Position numbers and translations under genes: made by a program. Shown here piece by piece: positions 7,304 through 14,549 of a DNA stretch of 32,584 nucleotides. The stretch is from Clostridiales bacterium (GTDB lineage Bacteria > Bacillota > Clostridia > Christensenellales > Aristaeellaceae). The stretch is from assembly GCA_015056265.1 (NCBI GenBank), contig SVGR01000015.1:1-32584 (forward strand), given 5' to 3'. How positions within the stretch are numbered: the first letter of the stretch is position 1; every line of letters starts with the position of its first letter. Below the pieces are notes generated by a model that did no database searches, had not been told where the DNA came from, and worked only from the letters and a program-made list of their open reading frames with translations.

Positions 7304-7681
7304 ATGCGTAAATTCAATATCACCGTCAATGGCGTTTCCTACGAAGTGGAAGTTGAAGAAGTGGCCGCCGGCGCTGCCGCCGCTCCCCGTGCCGCTGCCC
7401 CCGCTGCCGCCCCCGCCCCCAAGGCTGCCCCTGCTGCTCCCGCCCCCAAGGCCGCTCCCGTGGCCGGCGGTGCGAAGGTTTCCGCTCCCATGCCCGGCAC
7501 CATCCTGGATGTGAAGGTGGCCCAGGGCGCTTCCGTCAAGAAGGGCGATGTGCTGTTCGTTCTGGAAGCCATGAAGATGGAAAATGAAATCATGGCCCCC
7601 CAGGATGGCACTGTGGCCCAGGTGCTGATCACCAAAGGCGCTTCCGTCAACTCCGGCGATGTGCTCTGCGTGCTGAACTGA
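7304..7681 (+). CDS. biotin carboxyl carrier protein of the decarboxylase
   Basis: A 125-residue biotinyl domain protein. An N-terminal segment ([17 protein letters not shown]) leads to an Ala/Pro-rich swinging linker (about residues 21-55), then the lipoyl/biotinyl fold with [11 protein letters not shown], where K91 is the biotin site. The carboxyl group moves from the carboxyltransferase onto this biotin and then to the OadB channel. I chose ATG 7304 because GAAGGGAG lies upstream of it and the sequence after it matches carrier N termini; an in-frame start at 7283 would add seven residues. It corresponds to MmdC or the 1.3S subunit of transcarboxylase. Biotin ligase and biotin carboxylase are not in the window. 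Confidence 0.93.
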   Translation: MRKFNITVNGVSYEVEVEEVAAGAAAAPRAAAPAAAPAPKAAPAAPAPKAAPVAGGAKVSAPMPGTILDVKVAQGASVKKGDVLFVLEAMKMENEIMAPQDGTVAQVLITKGASVNSGDVLCVLN

Positions 7682-7723
7682 TCTGATCGGTAACACATCA
7701 TTTCCCGAAAGGAGAAGACTCAC

Positions 7724-9184
7724 GTGCAGAACGTTAATATCATCGGCACCATCTCCGATCTGGCCAATGAATCAGGTATTGCGCAGTTTTTGCGCGATCC
7801 CCTGGCGCTGGTTATGGTGGGTGTTGCCTGCGTATTGATTTACCTGGCTATCGTAAAGAAATTTGAACCGCTGCTTTTGCTTCCCATCGCCTTCGGTATG
7901 CTTTTGACCAATCTGCTGGGCGCTGAAGTATTCCATGAGGAACTGTTTGCCGGCGGTCATGTCAATTGGGGCCTGTTCGGCGGCGCCGTACTGGCAGATG
8001 GCAATTCCCTGCTGGACGCCTCTTCCTATATCGTAAACGCCGCCGGGCAGATCCTGAATGAATCCGGCTCGGTCATCGGCCATTTCGTCAATACCATCAC
8101 CATTGAAGGCACTGAAATGACCATGCCCCTGGCCAACGCCCTGGCCCAGCTGGCCGAAAACGGCAGCGCCGCCTCCGTAGTGATGGAGCACGCTTTCCTG
8201 AGCAATGGCGTGGTGTATTCTGAAGCCGGGCTGCCGCTGGCTGAAGCGGGCAAGACCATCTCCGCCGGCCTGCTGGACTATCTGTATCTGGGCGTGAAGC
8301 TGGGCATCTATCCCTGCCTGATCTTCATCGGCGTAGGCGCGGGCACTGACTTTGGCCCCCTCATTGCCAATCCCAAGACGCTGCTGCTGGGCGCCGCCGC
8401 CCAGGCGGGTATCTTCATCACCTTTATTCTGGCAGCTACCCTCGGCGGCTTTACCCCCGCTGAATCGGGCGCCATCGGCATTATCGGCGGCGCAGACGGC
8501 CCCACCGCCATCTGGCTTACCGGTAAATTGGCCCCCCATCTGCTGGGTCCCATCGCCGTGGCTGCCTACAGCTATATGGCGCTGGTGCCCGTGATCCAGC
8601 CCCCCATCATGAAGCTGCTTACCACCAAGAAGGAACGCTCCATCGTGATGGAACAGCTGCGCCCTGTTTCCAAAAAGGAAAAGATCCTCTTCCCCATCGT
8701 GGTTACCATCCTGGTGTCCATGCTACTGCCCAGCGCCACGCCCCTGGTTGGGTGTCTTATGCTGGGTAACCTGATGAAAGAATGCGGCGTGGTGGAACGG
8801 CTGAACAAGACCGTCCAGAACGAACTGATGAATATCGTCACCATCTTCCTGGGCATCACCGTCGGCGCTACCGCTACCGCCCAGACCTTCCTCACCTTTG
8901 ATACCATCAAGATCATCGCTATGGGTATCTTCGCCTTTGCCGGCGGTACTGCCTGCGGCCTGCTGCTGGCCAAGCTGATGAACAAGCTCACCGGCGGCAA
9001 GATCAACCCCCTCATCGGCTCCGCCGGCGTATCCGCCGTGCCCATGGCGGCCCGCGTGTCCCAGGTAGTTGGTCAGAAGGAAAACCCCGGCAATTTCCTG
9101 CTGATGCACGCCATGGGCCCCAATGTGGCGGGCGTTATCGGCTCTGCCATCGCGGCAGGCGTGCTGCTGAGCATGTTTGGTTAA
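7724..9184 (+). CDS. oadB: Na+-translocating decarboxylase beta subunit with an extra inserted segment
   Basis: OadB/MmdB decarboxylates carboxybiotin and uses the energy to export Na+. This 486-residue polytopic membrane protein has the key motifs. [17 protein letters not shown] carries the membrane Asp (D209) known from OadB, followed by [13 protein letters not shown], and then [21 protein letters not shown] with the Asn, Gly, Ser and Arg residues of the ion path. Family members usually run about 370-430 residues. The excess lies in residues 70-180, between the [11 protein letters not shown] helix and [15 protein letters not shown], a largely polar segment that would face outward or form a loop. 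The start is GTG with GAAAGGAG nine bases upstream. A repeat-rich 121-base gap separates it from oadA. Confidence 0.94.
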   Translation: MQNVNIIGTISDLANESGIAQFLRDPLALVMVGVACVLIYLAIVKKFEPLLLLPIAFGMLLTNLLGAEVFHEELFAGGHVNWGLFGGAVLADGNSLLDASSYIVNAAGQILNESGSVIGHFVNTITIEGTEMTMPLANALAQLAENGSAASVVMEHAFLSNGVVYSEAGLPLAEAGKTISAGLLDYLYLGVKLGIYPCLIFIGVGAGTDFGPLIANPKTLLLGAAAQAGIFITFILAATLGGFTPAESGAIGIIGGADGPTAIWLTGKLAPHLLGPIAVAAYSYMALVPVIQPPIMKLLTTKKERSIVMEQLRPVSKKEKILFPIVVTILVSMLLPSATPLVGCLMLGNLMKECGVVERLNKTVQNELMNIVTIFLGITVGATATAQTFLTFDTIKIIAMGIFAFAGGTACGLLLAKLMNKLTGGKINPLIGSAGVSAVPMAARVSQVVGQKENPGNFLLMHAMGPNVAGVIGSAIAAGVLLSMFG

Positions 9185-9187
9185 ATC

Positions 9188-9287
9188 AATTCGGAATGTG
9201 GAATGCGGAATGCGGAATTACATCGTGCTTTGAAGCTTGTTTTCAGTATTATGAATTCCGAATTTCAAATTCCGAATTCCGCATTCG
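9188..9287. repeat. GGAATGCGGAATT repeat arranged as an inverted repeat
   Basis: The left block (9188-9219) contains GGAATGTGGAATGCGGAATGCGGAATT-type units, given here as successive 7-base GGAATGY steps. The right block (9253-9287) carries the complement (AATTCCGAATT, AATTCCGCATTC). GAATGCGGAATT (9208-9219) pairs perfectly over 12 bp with AATTCCGCATTC (9275-9286) around a 55-base loop. The block ends only a few bases before the AAAGGAG of oadA. The same unit recurs at 31215-31248. Confidence 0.85.
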
Positions 9288-9305
9288 TAGTAAAGGAGAA
9301 TCAAG

Positions 9306-10706
9306 ATGGCCAAAGTAAAGATTACCGATACCATCCTGCGCGACGCGCATCAGTCTCAGGCTGCTACCCGTATGCGCATTGATGAAATGCTGCCTGCCTG
9401 CGAAATGCTGGATAAGGCCGGATACTTCTCCCTGGAATGCTGGGGCGGCGCTACCTTCGACAGCTGCCTGCGTTTCCTGAACGAAGATCCCTGGGAACGG
9501 CTGCGCACCCTGCGCAAGGCCCTTCCCAACACCAAGCTGCAGATGCTGCTTCGCGGCCAGAACATCCTGGGCTACAAGCACTATGCCGATGACGTGGTGG
9601 ATTATTTTGTCAAGAAGTCCATCGAGAACGGCATCGACATCATCCGCATCTTCGACGCCCTGAACGACCTGCGCAACATGGAAACCGCCGTGAAGGCCAC
9701 CAAGAAATACAATGGCCTGGCAGAAGTAGCCATGAGCTACACCACCAGCCCTGTGCACACGGAAGAATACTTTGTGAAGCTGGCTAAGGATATCGAATCC
9801 ATGGGCGCCGACCTGATCTGCATCAAGGATATGGCCGGATTGCTGCTGCCCTTCAACGCCTATTCCCTGGTAAAGAAGCTGAAGCAGAACACCAAGCTGC
9901 CCATCGTGCTGCACACCCACAACACCGCCGGCACCGGCGCCATGACGCTGCTGAAGGCCATCGAAGCGGGCGTGGACGTAATCGATACCGCCCTGTCTCC
10001 CCTTGGCGGCGGCACCAGCCAGCCCGCCACCGAATCCATGGTGGCCGTACTGAAGGGCACGGAATATGATTCCGGCCTGGATGAAGAACTGCTGGCCAAG
10101 ATCGCCGAGCATTTCCGTACCGTAGCCGATCGTCTGGGCAAGGATAACTGGCGCGACGCCGGCAAGGTGCTGGCCGTGGACGCCAAGGCCCTGCAGTATC
10201 AGGTGCCCGGCGGTATGCTGTCCAACCTGATCGGTCAGCTCAAGCAGGCCAATGCCATGGATAAGTATTATCAGGTACTGGAAGAAGTACCGCGGGTTCG
10301 CGAGGACTTCGGTTTCCCGCCCCTGGTCACCCCCACCTCCCAGATCGTTGGCACCCAGGCCGTGATGAACGTGCTGGGCGGCGAGAGGTACAAGATGGTC
10401 ACCAAGGAAAGCAAGGGCCTGCTCAAGGGCGAATACGGCCGTCTGCCCGCCAAGGTGAACGAAGATGTGCGCAAAAAGTGCATCGGCAACGATAAGGTGA
10501 TCACCCATCGCCCCGCCGATGATATCAAGCCTGAATTGGAAGGCTACCGCAAGGAAATCGCCCAGTATATCCAGCAGGATGAAGACGTGCTTTCCTACGC
10601 GCTCTTCCCCCAGGTTGCCACGAAATTCTTCCAGTGGCGCCAGGCCCAGCAGCTGAAGGCCGATCCCACCTCCTTCAACAAAGAAGACGGCACCATGCCT
10701 GTGTAA
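9306..10706 (+). CDS. oadA: oxaloacetate decarboxylase alpha subunit / pyruvate carboxylase subunit B-type carboxyltransferase
   Basis: This 466-residue enzyme moves the carboxyl group between oxaloacetate/pyruvate and biotin. It has the DRE-TIM metallolyase barrel with TDTILRDAHQS at the N terminus, LRGQNILGY, the lysine in ICIKDMAGLL (K174, carbamylated in the family) and metal ligands H203 and H205 in LHTHNTAGT. PGGMLSNLIGQL marks the start of the C-terminal part. It lacks a fused biotinyl domain, which the separate carrier at 7304-7681 would supply. AAAGGAG lies close before the ATG. The operon thus has both a 5S-type (OadA) and a 12S-type carboxyltransferase. It is the last gene of the operon; a structured repeat and then a terminator follow. 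Confidence 0.94.
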   Translation: MAKVKITDTILRDAHQSQAATRMRIDEMLPACEMLDKAGYFSLECWGGATFDSCLRFLNEDPWERLRTLRKALPNTKLQMLLRGQNILGYKHYADDVVDYFVKKSIENGIDIIRIFDALNDLRNMETAVKATKKYNGLAEVAMSYTTSPVHTEEYFVKLAKDIESMGADLICIKDMAGLLLPFNAYSLVKKLKQNTKLPIVLHTHNTAGTGAMTLLKAIEAGVDVIDTALSPLGGGTSQPATESMVAVLKGTEYDSGLDEELLAKIAEHFRTVADRLGKDNWRDAGKVLAVDAKALQYQVPGGMLSNLIGQLKQANAMDKYYQVLEEVPRVREDFGFPPLVTPTSQIVGTQAVMNVLGGERYKMVTKESKGLLKGEYGRLPAKVNEDVRKKCIGNDKVITHRPADDIKPELEGYRKEIAQYIQQDEDVLSYALFPQVATKFFQWRQAQQLKADPTSFNKEDGTMPV

Positions 10707-10723
10707 GACGGATATATATTTCG

Positions 10724-10841
10724 GCGGGAAGGGGGCTCTTTTAGAAAAAAGAGCCCCCTTCCCGCACCCATCCCCAGAAAACCTTTACTGGATTTATCTT
10801 GAACTTAAGAAACCAACTGTTTCCCAGTGAAGCTTGGGGAA
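10724..10841 (-). repeat. structured repeat element, copy A
   Basis: Read on the minus strand, it opens with a 5-bp hairpin (TTCCC/GGGAA, 11-base loop; 10841-10821). The conserved middle AAATCCAGTAAAGGTTTTC (10795-10777) and GGGGATGGGTG come next. A perfect 19-bp hairpin (arms 10724-10742 and 10747-10765, loop of 4) closes it. The stem apex is A/T and the base is GC-rich. No T run follows on either strand. The hairpin starts 18 bases after the oadA stop and the element is antisense to oadA. Other copies are at 28853-28965, 31306-31404 and 31413-31529. Confidence 0.85.
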
Positions 10842-10862
10842 CGAAAAAATGCTAAGCTGCTC

Positions 10863-10891
10863 ATGCGCCCCAGAGGGACGCATATTTTTTA
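10863..10891 (+). terminator. terminator of the decarboxylase operon
   Basis: The hairpin ATGCG-c-CCC, loop AGA, GGG-a-CGCAT is followed by ATTTTTTAT. It lies 156 bases past the oadA stop, beyond repeat copy A. Confidence 0.75.
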
Positions 10892-11002
10892 TGAATCGTT
10901 TCAGATATTTTCGATTCCTGGAGCTTTTTTATTTCCTGCTTTTGCAACATTCTGCAATTTTTCTTCGTCATATATATGACAATACTTTCAGGAGGAAATA
11001 CC

Positions 11003-12379
11003 ATGAAAAAAATGCTGATCTGGCTGCTTTTGCTGCTTCCAATATGCGCCCGGGGAGAAGAATCGCTTTACCCCGCCCGGGTGGATGGAAAGTGGGGCTA
11101 TATCAATAAAACGGGGGAAATGGTGATCGCCCCCCAATGGCAGATGGCAGAATTGTTCTCCAACGGGTTTGCTCTGGTGAAAGGGGAAAACTACCAGGCA
11201 GTCATTGACCGGCAGGGAAATGTGCTGCTGGAGACTGACGGCAGAATCATGCCCCGGTCATATACTTATTGTATCAGAAAAAATGATGAGAACGGTGATT
11301 CCATATACGCTTATTTTGATCCTGTCAGCGGGTATCTTTCCCCTTTTATTTTTGATGCTGTTGAAGATATTTTTCGGGATGATCCTGCCGCACCCATGGC
11401 CGTCTTGACGAAGGATCCGCCCCGGGTTACCTATATCATTCCCGCCACCGGAGAGAAAGCTTTCGAAAATGAATATGAACTGTTACACGATGATGCTGAA
11501 TTCCATGAAGGCTACGCCCTGGCAGCCAATGAGTGCATCTTATATGACACAGAGGGCAATATCTGGTCATGGTATCCCGAATTCCATCTGATTGATACCG
11601 CCGGCAGGGAAACCCTCTTCCCCGAGGGCATTTTCCCGGACAGCCCGGTGCAGGAGGGATATCTTCGCATCAGCCGTAATCTGACAGAAGAAGAATGGGC
11701 AGCCGGGAAATCCGGCTGGGGCGTCGTCTATGGCTTAGCAAAACCCAACGGAGAAATTGTGATAGAGCCTCAATATGATTATCTGTATCCCCCGCAGGAC
11801 GGCTGCGTGGTGATCATGCAGGATTACCGATTGGGGCATATCGACCTGGAAACAGGAATGACGGTGGAACCCCGCTTTGAATTTATAACCGATTCACTGC
11901 CCTGCTATACTTTTTCCAACGGGTATGCCCTTCTCTATCCCCTGCAGGTAGGGGAGCAGGAATGGGTCCAGCTGCTCATCGACCGGCAGGGCCGGGAAAT
12001 CTTTTCCACCTATGAAGAGGATGAAATTCGCTTGGAAAGCCCTGTATTCACCCCTGGCGGGCTGTGCGTTTATGAAAAAAACCATCGCTATGGATTGATG
12101 AAGATTCATGAAAGCCAGGCGATTGTACTGACAGAGCCCCTCTACGAAAAGATCAACTATTGGAATTCCTGGCATGAAATGAAGCATCCTTTGGAAAGCG
12201 GCTGGCTGCCGGTGAAAATGGATGGGCTGTGGGGATATATGAATGAGCAGGCAGAAATGATCATTCCTCCGCAATGGGAAGAAGCGGATATCTTCCGCCA
12301 GGGTCTGGCCCGGGTAGAAAAGAACGGGAAAATGGCCTATATCAATCTGCAAGGAGATATCATTTGGCAAGAGCCGTGA
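11003..12379 (+). CDS. secreted WG-repeat protein
   Basis: A 458-residue protein with a signal sequence (MKKMLIWLLLLLPICARGEE). It is built of WG (KWG) beta-repeats, each about 40-50 residues. The best are GKWGYINKTGEMVIAPQW near the N terminus, GLAKPNGEIVIEPQYDYL, LGHIDLETGMTVEPRFEF, YGLMKIHESQAIVLTEPLY, and GLWGYMNEQAEMIIPPQW with GKMAYINLQGDIIW at the end. Acidic middle repeats are degenerate. WG-repeat proteins are surface or periplasmic proteins, most without known function; binding to ligands or wall material is only inferred. ATG 11003 is chosen because AGGAGG lies about eight bases upstream and the signal peptide begins there; an in-frame ATG at 10976 would add nine residues that precede the ribosome site. 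Confidence 0.87.
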   Translation: MKKMLIWLLLLLPICARGEESLYPARVDGKWGYINKTGEMVIAPQWQMAELFSNGFALVKGENYQAVIDRQGNVLLETDGRIMPRSYTYCIRKNDENGDSIYAYFDPVSGYLSPFIFDAVEDIFRDDPAAPMAVLTKDPPRVTYIIPATGEKAFENEYELLHDDAEFHEGYALAANECILYDTEGNIWSWYPEFHLIDTAGRETLFPEGIFPDSPVQEGYLRISRNLTEEEWAAGKSGWGVVYGLAKPNGEIVIEPQYDYLYPPQDGCVVIMQDYRLGHIDLETGMTVEPRFEFITDSLPCYTFSNGYALLYPLQVGEQEWVQLLIDRQGREIFSTYEEDEIRLESPVFTPGGLCVYEKNHRYGLMKIHESQAIVLTEPLYEKINYWNSWHEMKHPLESGWLPVKMDGLWGYMNEQAEMIIPPQWEEADIFRQGLARVEKNGKMAYINLQGDIIWQEP

Positions 12380-12396
12380 TCATGCAACAAAAAAGA

Positions 12397-12464
12397 GCAG
12401 GCCCATCGCATTCGATTGACCTGCCCGGGACATTCAGAAATTCCGGGCAAGCCTGAGGGCCTGC
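12397..12464. other. nested inverted repeats in a convergent gap
   Basis: GCAGGCCC (12397-12404) is complementary over 8 bp to GGGCCTGC (12457-12464). Inside lies a GCCCGG/CCGGGC hairpin (12423-12428 with 12443-12448). It sits between the WG-protein stop and the terminator at 12491. It could be a folded 3' UTR or part of a compound terminator; there is no T run after it. Confidence 0.45.
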
Positions 12465-12490
12465 GCTTCATTTCCTGTCCTGATATCAGT

Positions 12491-12539
12491 ATGCCCGGAA
12501 GGAGGGGAATCATGCCTTCCGGGCATCATTTTTATTTTT
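12491..12539 (+). terminator. terminator of the WG-protein gene
   Basis: A perfect 12-bp stem ATGCCCGGAAGG/CCTTCCGGGCAT with a 12-base loop is followed by CATTTTTATTTTT. The T-rich tail runs into the last codons of the converging gene at 12532. On the minus strand no T run follows. Confidence 0.75.
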
Positions 12540-13257
12540 CCAATTGTTTCAAATATTCAATGCAGATTTTTGCCTCAGTCAATCCATCCGGGGTCAGGGT
12601 TTCGCTTTCCACAATCATGGGCAGGCCCATTTCTTTCGCTTTTTCCCATACGGCCTTCACCGGGGCACATCCCATCCCCAGGGGATACCCGTGGCCCTGC
12701 TCATCGCCATCCTTCAAATGAATAGCAATCATCCGCTCTCCCAGCTTATCCAGGATAAATACCGGATCCTTTTTCGCATTGAACGCCCAGTAAGTATCCA
12801 GTTCCAGCTTCATTTTCGTCCGGTTCAGAATCTCATGATAGATGATCTGCCCATCCTGATTGGGATAAAACTCATGGGAGTGATTATGATAGGCCAGGGT
12901 GATCCCCGCTTTTTCCAATTCAGGCTGGGCCCGATTGACCAGCGCCACAAATTCATCTATCTTTTCTTTTGTGGAAAGATCATGGCCCGGAATGATCAGC
13001 AGGCGGCAATCCATGGCCTGATGATCCCGGATGGTGTTTTCCAGATTTTCCTCTGTCAGGGCATGGGCCCCGGTATGGGTGCCGGAAACGGAAAGGCCCA
13101 GCTCTCTGCACCATTCCCCCACCCGGGACGCCTCCACCCCGGGAACGGTGATGGTTTCCACCATTTTATAACCCAGATCGGCCATAGCCTTCAGGGTGCC
13201 GTAATAATCCTTGGCCAGCGTATCCCGCACACTGTAAAGCTGAATGCCGTATTGCAT
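12532..13257 (-). CDS. sugar phosphate isomerase/epimerase-like TIM-barrel protein
   Basis: A 241-residue cytosolic protein of the xylose-isomerase-like/AP endonuclease 2 TIM-barrel superfamily. It has QLYSVRDTL at the first strand, GTHTGAH, LAYHNHSHEF, the metal ligand Asp/Glu in KLELDTYW, IHLKDGD, and the final Glu in MIVESET. These match the divalent metal site of sugar isomerases and epimerases (IolE/IolI-like or tagatose epimerase-like families). The exact substrate cannot be read from sequence and no sugar operon surrounds it. GGGAGGAAGAGG precedes the ATG. It has its own promoter (13313-13285), immediately after the serA terminator, so it is a separate unit. Confidence 0.87.
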   Translation of the reverse strand: MQYGIQLYSVRDTLAKDYYGTLKAMADLGYKMVETITVPGVEASRVGEWCRELGLSVSGTHTGAHALTEENLENTIRDHQAMDCRLLIIPGHDLSTKEKIDEFVALVNRAQPELEKAGITLAYHNHSHEFYPNQDGQIIYHEILNRTKMKLELDTYWAFNAKKDPVFILDKLGERMIAIHLKDGDEQGHGYPLGMGCAPVKAVWEKAKEMGLPMIVESETLTPDGLTEAKICIEYLKQLEK

Positions 13258-13284
13258 ATCCTCTTCCTCCCAGCTTTTTTCTTG

Positions 13285-13313
13285 ATTATATCACAAAAAA
13301 TACAACAGCACAA
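13285..13313 (-). promoter_or_regulatory. promoter of the isomerase-like gene
   Basis: Minus strand: TTGTGC (13313-13308), 17 bases, perfect TATAAT (13290-13285). It lies directly downstream of the serA terminator. Confidence 0.78.
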
Positions 13314-13318
13314 GCAAC

Positions 13319-13353
13319 GAAAAAATGCGCCCCTTCATGAAGAAAGAGCGCAT
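13319..13353 (-). terminator. serA terminator
   Basis: On the minus strand ATGCGC pairs with GCGCAT around an inner TTCATGAA stem, followed by a T run (complement of the A tract at 13319-13324). It starts 14 bases past the serA stop. Confidence 0.8.
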
Positions 13354-13366
13354 CCAATGGATCCAT

Positions 13367-14536
13367 TTACTTGTGAATCAGGCGAGCGCGGACCACATGA
13401 TTCAGCTTGGCAAGGGCAGCAAGCAGGGTATCATCCGGCTGCTGGGACAGTTCCAGTACGGTGACGGCCATGTCGCCCCGGCTCTTGTTCAGCATGTTCT
13501 GGATATTGATGCCGCGTCCGGAGATCAGATTGGTGATATTGCTGACGATGCCGGGCACATTCATATGGATCAAAAGGATACGGCTACCCTCCGGCATGCC
13601 CAGCACAATTTCAGGCAGGTTCACGCTGTTGCGGATTTCGCCCCGCTCCAGATAATCCCGCATTTGGGCTGCGGCCATTTCGGCACAGCGGTCTTCGCTC
13701 TCCGGGGTGGATGCACCGAGATGGGGCAGACAGATCACCTTTTCGGCGTCGACCAAAGCAGCACAGGGGAAATCAGTGACGTAACAGCTGAGCTGCTCCG
13801 CAGCAATCGCCTTTTTGATAGCCTCAGGATCGGCCAGCTCTCCCCGGGAGAAATTCAAGATGCGAACGCCTTTTTTCAGCCCGGCAATGAAGGCGTCGTT
13901 CACCATACCTTTCGTATCCGCCATCAGCGGCACATGAATGGTAATATAATCAGCGTCCCGCACAGCCTCTTCCACCGAATTGGCCCGGTGAACGGCGCGA
14001 GAGAGCGCCCAGGCATGGGCCACAGAGATATAGGGGTCATAGCCAATCACGTCCATACCGAAGCCCTGTGCAGCAGCATTGGCCACCAGCGCACCGATGG
14101 CGCCCAGGCCGATGACCGCCAGCTTCTTGCCCCTGAGTTCCGGGCCCACAAACTGGCCCTTTCCCTTTTCCACCAGCTTTTCGATACCGTCCTGCCCCTT
14201 CAAACCCTTGGCCCAGGTGATGCCACCAAAGATATCACGGCTGGACAGCAGCAGACCTGCCATCACCAGCTCAGCCACAGCATTGGCATTGGCGCCGGGA
14301 GTATTGAACACCACGATACCCTGCTGGGAGCATTTATCGATGGGGATATTATTGGTGCCGGCACCGGCCCGGGCAATCGCCAGCAACGTTTCCGGCAGTT
14401 CCATATCATGCATGGCAGCGCTGCGCACCAGAATGCCGTCGGGGGTGGGCTCATTATTGGATACCATATAGGTATCAGCAGAAAGGGCGTTATAAATCAC
14501 CGGGGAAATGGCATTGAGCGTCTGAATCTTAAACAT
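13367..14536 (-). CDS. serA: D-3-phosphoglycerate dehydrogenase
   Basis: SerA oxidises 3-phosphoglycerate with NAD+, the first step of serine synthesis. The 389 residues are the short form with one C-terminal ACT domain (about 317-389, RILLIHMNVPGIVSNI...). The nucleotide motif GLGAIG is at 143-148, the catalytic Arg is R231 in NFSRGE, and the catalytic His is H272 in LPHLGAST. The usual DVFxxEP segment is replaced by the shorter VTDFPCAALVDAE, as in many Clostridia SerA proteins, so the classical Glu position is not obvious. The start at 14536 is supported by GGAGGAG upstream; an in-frame ATG at 14566 would lie within serC. It starts 13 bases after the serC stop and shares its transcript. 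The ACT domain suggests feedback by serine. Confidence 0.93.
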   Translation of the reverse strand: MFKIQTLNAISPVIYNALSADTYMVSNNEPTPDGILVRSAAMHDMELPETLLAIARAGAGTNNIPIDKCSQQGIVVFNTPGANANAVAELVMAGLLLSSRDIFGGITWAKGLKGQDGIEKLVEKGKGQFVGPELRGKKLAVIGLGAIGALVANAAAQGFGMDVIGYDPYISVAHAWALSRAVHRANSVEEAVRDADYITIHVPLMADTKGMVNDAFIAGLKKGVRILNFSRGELADPEAIKKAIAAEQLSCYVTDFPCAALVDAEKVICLPHLGASTPESEDRCAEMAAAQMRDYLERGEIRNSVNLPEIVLGMPEGSRILLIHMNVPGIVSNITNLISGRGINIQNMLNKSRGDMAVTVLELSQQPDDTLLAALAKLNHVVRARLIHK

Positions 14537-14549
14537 GTTCTGCTCCTCC

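Noticed and set aside
7379-7470. The Ala/Pro-coding repeat in the biotin carrier gene as a sequencing or assembly artefact.
   Set aside because: The frame is continuous, and such Ala/Pro linkers are normal between the N terminus and biotinyl domain of these carriers.
10724-10765. The 19-bp hairpin after oadA taken as the operon terminator.
   Set aside because: No T run follows it; a normal hairpin with a T tract lies at 10863-10891, and the 19-bp hairpin belongs to a repeated element.
13367-14536. SerA as a broken gene because the DVFxxEP segment is missing.
   Set aside because: The frame is intact, and the shorter VTDFP...PHLGAST form with one ACT domain is known among Clostridia SerA proteins.
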